A stretch of DNA of 26,600 nucleotides. Source: Nitrospirae bacterium CG2_30_53_67 (lineage in GTDB: Bacteria; CG2-30-53-67). Shown one piece after another: positions 22,539-26,600 of the stretch (position 1 is its first letter; each line of letters starts with the position of its first letter). The DNA is taken from positions 1 through 26,600 of the forward strand of contig MNYV01000142.1 in NCBI GenBank assembly GCA_001873285.1, written 5' to 3'. The position numbers were made by a program, and so were the translations under genes. Under the pieces are notes generated by a model. It made no database searches and was not told the DNA's origin. It was given only the letters and a program-made list of their open reading frames with translations.

Positions 22539-24248
22539 ATGCGCTGCTCCCAGCTTCTGATCCCGACGCTCAAGGAGGACCCGGCCGAGGCCGAGGTCGT
22601 GAGCCACAAATTCATGCTACGTGCCGGGATGATCCGGAAACTCGCGGCAGGCATCTACACCTACCTTCCCCTGGGCTACCGGGTCATCCGCAAGGTGGAG
22701 AATATCATCCGTGAAGAGATGGACCGAGCCGGCGCCCAGGAACTTCTGATGCCCGCGGTCCAGCCCGCGGCCCTCTGGCAGGAGAGCGGCCGCTGGGAGC
22801 ATTACGGGAGAGAACTCCTGCGCTTCAAGGACCGCAAGGATACCGAATTCTGCATCGGCCCCACGCACGAAGAGATCATCACCGATCTGGTGAGGATGAA
22901 TGTCCGATCCTACCGGGAACTCCCGCTCAATCTCTATCAGATCCAGACCAAGTTCAGGGACGAGATCCGCCCTCGGTTCGGGCTCATGCGCGGCCGGGAG
23001 TTCATCATGAAGGACGCCTACAGTTTCGACCGGGACGAGGCCGGGGTTGATGAGAGCTACCAGAAGATGTACAAGGCCTACTGCCGGATCTTCGAACGCT
23101 GCGGCCTTGAATTCCGGGCCGTGGAGGCCGACACCGGCGCCATCGGAGGGAGCTTCTCCCACGAGTTCATGGTCATGGCCGACACGGGCGAGGACACCAT
23201 CGCCTGCTGCGACACCTGTGGTTATGCGGCCAACATCGAACGGGCCGAGATTCGGGAGGCTCCGGCGCCGGCATCCCGGGAACCCGAATCGGCGCTGGAT
23301 CCGGTTGCGACACCCGGCAGGAAGAGTGTGAAAGAGGTTGCCTCGTTCCTGCACACCGCTCCTGAACGCCTGATCAAGACCCTGATCGTCATGGATGGGA
23401 AAGGCCATGCGGCGGCGGCCCTGGTTCGGGGCGATCATGATCTCAATGAGATCAAGCTCAAGAACCATCTCGGATGGACCTCCATTCAAATGGCCGATGA
23501 GGAGACGGTCCGCAAGGTGACCGGCGGGCCGTCCGGATTTTCCGGCCCCGTGGGCCTGAAAGGGATCTCCGTGGTTGCTGATCCGGCCGTGAAGTCCATG
23601 AGCAACGCCGTAGCGGGCGCCAACCGCCAGGACATGCACCTTTGCAATGTGAACGTCCCAAGGGACTTCAGCCCGGAGATATTCAAAGACATCCGTATCG
23701 CTAAGGATGGCGACGGCTGCTTCCGTTGCAGCGGGACGCTCCATCTCAGCCGGGGGATCGAGGTGGGACATGTCTTCAAGCTGGGGACCAAGTACAGCGA
23801 GGCCATGGGCGCGACCTTCCTCGACGAAGACGGCAAAAGCAAACCCATGATCATGGGCTGCTACGGCATCGGCGTGGGAAGGACCGCTGCCGCGGCCATC
23901 GAGCAGAACCACGACCAGAACGGCATCTGCTGGCCCCTCCCCATCGCCCCCTTCTCCGTCCTGGTGCTTCCTCTGAACGTCAAGTCCGAAGAGGTGAAAA
24001 GAGCGGCCGAGAAGATCTATGAAGAGCTGAACCTGGAAGGGATCGATACCCTGCTTGACGACCGGAACGAGCGTGCGGGATTGAAATTCAAAGACGCAGA
24101 CCTGATCGGCATTCCCTTGAGAGTCGTGATCGGCGACAAAGGGTTGAAGGACGGGATCGTGGAGATCAAGGAGAGAAAATCCGGAGAGGTCACAAAGGTC
24201 TCGCTGGCGAGTGCAACAGAGAGCATCCTGCAGATGATTCGGAAATAG
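22539..24248 (+). CDS. proS: Prolyl-tRNA synthetase, bacterial type with editing domain
   Basis: A class II synthetase that charges tRNA-Pro. Motif 1 lies in the first 60 residues. [15 protein letters not shown] follows near 105-119. Motif 2 is [15 protein letters not shown] (about 138-152) and motif 3 is [17 protein letters not shown] (about 445-461). The region between motifs 2 and 3, about 225-405, is the INS editing domain that clears Ala-tRNA-Pro, which marks the bacterial form. The C-terminal anticodon-binding domain is complete. At 569 residues it is full length. AAAGG lies 8 nt before ATG 22539. It is the last housekeeping gene before the accessory cluster. Confidence 0.97.
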   Translation: MRCSQLLIPTLKEDPAEAEVVSHKFMLRAGMIRKLAAGIYTYLPLGYRVIRKVENIIREEMDRAGAQELLMPAVQPAALWQESGRWEHYGRELLRFKDRKDTEFCIGPTHEEIITDLVRMNVRSYRELPLNLYQIQTKFRDEIRPRFGLMRGREFIMKDAYSFDRDEAGVDESYQKMYKAYCRIFERCGLEFRAVEADTGAIGGSFSHEFMVMADTGEDTIACCDTCGYAANIERAEIREAPAPASREPESALDPVATPGRKSVKEVASFLHTAPERLIKTLIVMDGKGHAAAALVRGDHDLNEIKLKNHLGWTSIQMADEETVRKVTGGPSGFSGPVGLKGISVVADPAVKSMSNAVAGANRQDMHLCNVNVPRDFSPEIFKDIRIAKDGDGCFRCSGTLHLSRGIEVGHVFKLGTKYSEAMGATFLDEDGKSKPMIMGCYGIGVGRTAAAAIEQNHDQNGICWPLPIAPFSVLVLPLNVKSEEVKRAAEKIYEELNLEGIDTLLDDRNERAGLKFKDADLIGIPLRVVIGDKGLKDGIVEIKERKSGEVTKVSLASATESILQMIRK

Positions 24249-24251
24249 ATG

Positions 24252-24280
24252 TTGTGAATAGCGCACGCTTCTGCTATACT
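24252..24280 (+). promoter_or_regulatory. Promoter of the nucleotidyltransferase cassette (leaderless start)
   Basis: TTGTGA (24252-24257), a 17-nt spacer and TATACT (24275-24280). The ATG of the first gene is at 24288, only 7 nt after the -10 box, so transcription would start at or next to the ATG. There is no Shine-Dalgarno sequence in between. Confidence 0.6.
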
Positions 24281-24287
24281 ACGAACC

Positions 24288-24488
24288 ATGATTCCACAGG
24301 TTTCGCACGACTACAAAGAGGAGACCCTCGAAGCCAAGGCGATCTGGTTTCAGTCCTTGCATCTGTCCGAAAGGATGGATCTCCTCTGCTTCTTTACTGA
24401 CCTGGCCCTGACCATCAATCCAAGACTGGCGGATATCAAGGATGCTCAACAGACTGGGCGACGTATTCAAGTCCTTTCAAAACCATAA
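24288..24488 (+). CDS. Small protein preceding a nucleotidyltransferase
   Basis: A 66-residue protein with helical text: EAKAIWFQSLHLSERMDLLCFFTDLALTINP. I have a memory of similar short proteins placed before AbiEii-like nucleotidyltransferases, where they may be partner or antitoxin proteins, but I cannot prove the family. The ATG directly follows the promoter at 24252-24280. The 3' end overlaps the next gene by 47 nt. The translation is likely leaderless, which is unusual in this window. The overlap with the next gene argues that the two form one unit. Confidence 0.65.
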   Translation: MIPQVSHDYKEETLEAKAIWFQSLHLSERMDLLCFFTDLALTINPRLADIKDAQQTGRRIQVLSKP

Positions 24489-24897
24489 TGTGAAATACGT
24501 GGTGATCGGCGGCATTGCCTCCGTGCTCCACGGCGTTCCAAGGGCCACCTTTGATCTGGACATACTTATCGAGGCGACTCCGCAGAACGTTCAAAGCCTC
24601 CTTGATGCGCTGACCCATGCAGGCTTTGGAACCGCGAGCCTGACGAGTGTCCAGGAAATCCTTGCCAATGAAATCACCATATTCAAAGACCGCGTCCGCA
24701 TCGATGTGCAGACATCTACACCGGGTCTTGACTTCAAAACAGCGTGGGACAAACGCGTCACCATGAACTACAGTGGCCAAGAGTTCTACGTACTTTCCAA
24801 GGAAGATTTGATTTCATCCAAGCGCGCCGCAGGTCGAAAGGTTGACCTGGAGGATGTGAGACTTCTCGAACTTCCAAATTCCGATGAGAGCCGTTAA
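24442..24897 (+). CDS. Nucleotidyltransferase-fold protein (AbiEii/MNT-like)
   Basis: 151 residues. The fold signature is present: VVIGGIASVLHG (20-31) gives the G-G motif, and TFDLDILIEA (36-45) gives the D-x-D metal pair (D38, D40). A third acid comes from RIDVQT near residue 93. Such proteins transfer a nucleotide to a protein or tRNA end; in toxin-antitoxin settings they are MNT antitoxins or AbiEii toxins. Which role applies is not readable. It starts inside the preceding 66-residue gene, with GGCGG about 9 nt before ATG 24442. Two RelE-type modules follow, so it sits in a stabilisation or defence cluster. Confidence 0.78.
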   Translation: MLNRLGDVFKSFQNHNVKYVVIGGIASVLHGVPRATFDLDILIEATPQNVQSLLDALTHAGFGTASLTSVQEILANEITIFKDRVRIDVQTSTPGLDFKTAWDKRVTMNYSGQEFYVLSKEDLISSKRAAGRKVDLEDVRLLELPNSDESR

Positions 24898-24981
24898 TTT
24901 CCTTCATGAAGGGGGCGGGGGGGCCGGACCACGGTATAATGACCATTATTATTTATAGAATGGTTTTTTCAGGAGTATGGC

Positions 24982-25251
24982 ATGAAAGATTTACAAGAGA
25001 TTCTTCCGGTAACCAGGGTGAAGAAAGAGCTGCTTGAGATCATCAAGAGAATGGAGAGATTTGATGAGGCGGTGGCGATCACCAGGAATGGCGTTCCCGT
25101 TAGTGTAATGATGTGTTTTGATCGATACGAGGGTTTGATGGAGACCATAGAAATTCTCTCTGATCCGGCTACAATGAAGGCGCTGAAAAAATCAGTACAG
25201 GATTTCAATGAGAAGAGGACGATCAGTCATAAGGAGGCCTGGGAGGATTGA
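24982..25251 (+). CDS. Phd/YefM-type antitoxin (second module)
   Basis: An 89-residue protein with the Phd/YefM layout: ILPVTRVKKELLEIIKRME, then AVAITRNGVPVSVMMCFDRYEGL, then an acidic tail for toxin binding. AGGAG lies 7 nt before ATG 24982. The stop TGA overlaps the TTG start of the toxin (TTGA), so the two are coupled. A TATAAT (24935-24940) and the inverted repeat CCATT...AATGG (24943-24963) upstream may be its promoter and operator, but I see no good -35 box. Its sequence differs from that of the antitoxin at 4390, so the two modules are not recent duplicates. Confidence 0.82.
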   Translation: MKDLQEILPVTRVKKELLEIIKRMERFDEAVAITRNGVPVSVMMCFDRYEGLMETIEILSDPATMKALKKSVQDFNEKRTISHKEAWED

Positions 25252-25538
25252 GCCCATACCGTTTGACCTATTCACAAGTCTGCCGAAGCCTGATTAAAAA
25301 GTTACATTCCAAGATCAAGCCTGCCCTGAAGAATGAAATTGAAAGATTGTCCGCCACACCTTTTCTCGGGAAACCTTTGATTGAAGAATTTGAAGGGTTT
25401 CATTCGCTTCCGTACAGACGCTATCGGATCATCTACAGAGTGAATAATCAAGAAAAGGTGGTCGAGATTCACTTTGTCGGGCATAGGAAGGACTTCTACG
25501 AAGACTTCCGAAAATTATTGAAGGGAGGTTTCAAGTAA
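25248..25538 (+). CDS. RelE/ParE-superfamily toxin (second module)
   Basis: A 96-residue protein with helices of the RelE fold, then PLIEEFEGFHSLPYRRYRIIYRV and the final strand VEIHFVGHRKDFYEDF. The YRIIY core and the terminal H-R-x-x-x-Y are typical of RelE/StbE toxins. The start is a TTG at 25248, overlapping the antitoxin stop by 4 nt, with AAGGAGG 10 nt upstream inside the antitoxin gene. A rare start codon on the toxin would keep its output below that of the antitoxin, which fits the usual balance of such pairs. Confidence 0.82.
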   Translation: MSPYRLTYSQVCRSLIKKLHSKIKPALKNEIERLSATPFLGKPLIEEFEGFHSLPYRRYRIIYRVNNQEKVVEIHFVGHRKDFYEDFRKLLKGGFK

Positions 25539-25581
25539 AAGAGTGAGGAGGGTCATTTCCGGACGCGTTTCCATACGATTT

Positions 25582-25609
25582 TGGAAATACTTGTGTGGAA
25601 ATACTTGTT
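25582..25609 (+). repeat. 14-bp tandem direct repeat upstream of the third module
   Basis: TGGAAATACTTGTG (25582-25595) is followed at once by TGGAAATACTTGTT (25596-25609), identical but for the last base. It runs into the -35 box at 25608. It may be an operator for the ribbon-helix-helix antitoxin, or a simple duplication. Confidence 0.65.
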
Positions 25610-25636
25610 GACATGATATGTTCGATCGAATACAAT
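25608..25636 (+). promoter_or_regulatory. Promoter of the third toxin-antitoxin module
   Basis: TTGACA (25608-25613), 17 nt and TACAAT (25631-25636). The spacer ends in the perfect palindrome TTCGATCGAA (25621-25630), a candidate operator for autorepression. AGGAGG lies just before ATG 25665. Confidence 0.72.
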
Positions 25637-25664
25637 GTAATACATAAATATCAGGAGGTATTCC

Positions 25665-25883
25665 ATGACTACAGCAATATCCGTCAGACTAACGAAGTCC
25701 CTTGCAGAGCAACTCGACAACATCGCCAAGGAAACAGAGCGGCCGCGTTCCTTTATTATCCAGAAAGCATTAGAGTCCTACATCGAAGATTACGCGGATC
25801 TCCAGGTGGCCCTCGACCGTCTTCATGATAAAACCGATCCTATCATCACGGGCAAGGAACTGAGGAAGTCTCTTGGCTTATAA
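25665..25883 (+). CDS. Ribbon-helix-helix (CopG/RelB-like) antitoxin
   Basis: A 72-residue protein with the ribbon-helix-helix pattern: strand TAISVRLTKSLAEQLDNIA, then ETERPRSFIIQKALESYI. The acidic C-terminal half (Y-A-D-L-Q-V-A-L-D) would bind the toxin. It belongs to the CopG/DUF6290 type of small antitoxins rather than the Phd type of the other two modules. CAGGAGG lies about 7 nt before ATG 25665, and the promoter is 25608-25636. Its end overlaps the toxin by 11 nt. Confidence 0.85.
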   Translation: MTTAISVRLTKSLAEQLDNIAKETERPRSFIIQKALESYIEDYADLQVALDRLHDKTDPIITGKELRKSLGL

Positions 25884-26133
25884 TGTTGTTTACAAGAAAT
25901 CGGTACACCGTGATTTAAAGAAAGTATCCCGGTCCGGAGCAGGACACATACTCTCCAAGATTGAAACCGAACTTTCAAAAAAAGCGGACAAGTATCCGGT
26001 TTTGAAGGGACAATTTGCGGGTCTTCGAAAGTATCGTATCGGAGACTACAGGGTGATCTACGCAATCGTTGGCCAAGACGTTCTTATTCTCAGAATCGGC
26101 CATCGGAGAGACGTGTATAAAAAAGAAATCTGA
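25873..26133 (+). CDS. RelE-family toxin (third module)
   Basis: An 86-residue basic protein: VVYKKSVHRDLKKVSRSG, then FAGLRKYRIGDYRVIYAIVG, then LILRIGHRRDVYKKE. The R-x-G-D-YRVIY and G-H-R-(R/K)-x-x-Y elements are the clearest RelE signature of the three toxins here. The start is a TTG at 25873 with GAGG 7 nt upstream, inside the antitoxin gene; no in-frame ATG is available. It ends 6 bp before the stop of the convergent surface-protein gene. Confidence 0.87.
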   Translation: MAYNVVYKKSVHRDLKKVSRSGAGHILSKIETELSKKADKYPVLKGQFAGLRKYRIGDYRVIYAIVGQDVLILRIGHRRDVYKKEI

Positions 26134-26139
26134 GAATTA

Positions 26140-26600
26140 TCAAGACTCCATATCCGTATTTTCAAATAGCCCGGCCCCCCTCTTCATTATCTTCGAAACT
26201 TTCAAAAAGACCGCAGAAACCAGAATCCCCGAACAGAAGAGGAACTTCCAGGAAATTCCGCTCTTCACCATGAACGATCCGAAGAGGACCAGGGGGATCA
26301 GCAGGATCCTGACTATGCCCCCAAGCAGCTGACTATCTGCAATGCGCTCGGCCAAGGGAGGGCTGTACTGATAGTATAAACGGACAAAGGCCCGTCCCGG
26401 CGAGTTGGTCATGAGGCAGCGGTCACGGAACTCCTGCAGGGTGCGGACATGCCTTTCCAAAGGGGATCCGAAGGCGGCCGTGGCGATGAAGCAGTTCCCG
26501 CCGCCTTTGCCGTCGCTGGCGGAGCCTGAGATGGTGATGGTCTCCGAGGTTCCAAAGAACCCCCGGGCATCGGTCGCTGTTACCGTGGCTGTTCCTTTCC
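26140..26600 (-). CDS. C-terminal part of a surface protein with a CFI-box membrane anchor (partial)
   Basis: Only the C-terminus is in the window; the frame is open to the edge. Reading from the edge, a strand-rich stretch ([20 protein letters not shown]) resembles an immunoglobulin-like or cadherin-like repeat. A Gly-rich linker and the CFI box [17 protein letters not shown] follow. Then comes [30 protein letters not shown], and last two hydrophobic helices and a basic tail. This C-terminal region is known from large exported proteins of deltaproteobacteria and archaea and probably anchors or sorts them. It is convergent with the third toxin gene. Confidence 0.82.
   Translation of the reverse strand, partial: KGTATVTATDARGFFGTSETITISGSASDGKGGGNCFIATAAFGSPLERHVRTLQEFRDRCLMTNSPGRAFVRLYYQYSPPLAERIADSQLLGGIVRILLIPLVLFGSFMVKSGISWKFLFCSGILVSAVFLKVSKIMKRGAGLFENTDMES

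Noticed and set aside
22617-24266. A 549-residue open frame on the minus strand opposite proS
   Set aside because: It is the mirror of a GC-rich coding sequence. The plus-strand frame has full ProRS motifs, whereas the minus frame is low-complexity His/Asp/Gly text with no recognisable domain.

Overview
The window reads as a chromosomal segment of a Gram-negative, probably deltaproteobacterial (Desulfobacterota-like) genome of moderate GC content. Three things suggest this. The Fo genes of ATP synthase (AtpZ/AtpI-like, atpB, atpE) stand apart from F1 genes. The order rpsB-tsf-pyrH-frr-uppS-cdsA-dxr-rseP-ispG...proS is the usual one in that group. The intergenic repeats and the CFI-box C-terminus resemble those I know from such genomes. 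The phylum is inference from gene order and style, not from a search.

Layout. 1-1950: Fo sector of ATP synthase, closed by a perfect terminator. 2020-3958: universal stress protein and glutamyl-tRNA synthetase. 3970-4162: a promoter driving tRNA-Gln(CUG) and tRNA-Glu(CUC). The last 22 bp of tRNA-Glu recur exactly at 4302-4323, an att-like scar. 4332-6671: accessory block with a Phd/RelE-type toxin-antitoxin pair, a beta-class DNA methyltransferase fused to an SNase-like domain, and the remaining C-terminal half of an MjaI-like restriction enzyme. 6674-9173 (minus strand): glnS and pyrE, separated by a 245-bp MITE-like element. 9291-9775: an RRM RNA-binding protein with a strong promoter and long leader. 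10367-20654: translation, nucleotide, isoprenoid and envelope genes (rpsB to ispG, then nth), interrupted by a small MshEN-like protein. 20682-22354: an unrecognised gene between two direct repeats, then a PHP phosphoesterase. 22539-24248: proS. 24252-26133: a defence/stabilisation cluster with a small ORF plus nucleotidyltransferase and two more RelE-type toxin-antitoxin pairs. 26140-26600 (minus): C-terminus of a surface protein with a CFI box.

How it works together. The central operon couples protein synthesis (S2, EF-Ts, RRF, prolyl-tRNA synthetase) with UMP kinase and the isoprenoid/lipid steps Dxr, IspG, UppS and CdsA, plus the site-2 protease RseP. Most wide gaps in this otherwise compact operon are filled by dispersed repeats. 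At least three families recur inside the window.

The most informative observation is that removing the MITE at 8399-8643 restores a pyrE frame whose stop lies 2 nt before the glnS ATG. This indicates that a coupled pyrE-glnS bicistron was split by insertion. Other points of interest are the tRNA-Glu att scar, the methyltransferase-SNase fusion with its broken nuclease partner, a three-PDZ RseP, a likely leaderless nucleotidyltransferase cassette, and three separate RelE-type modules.
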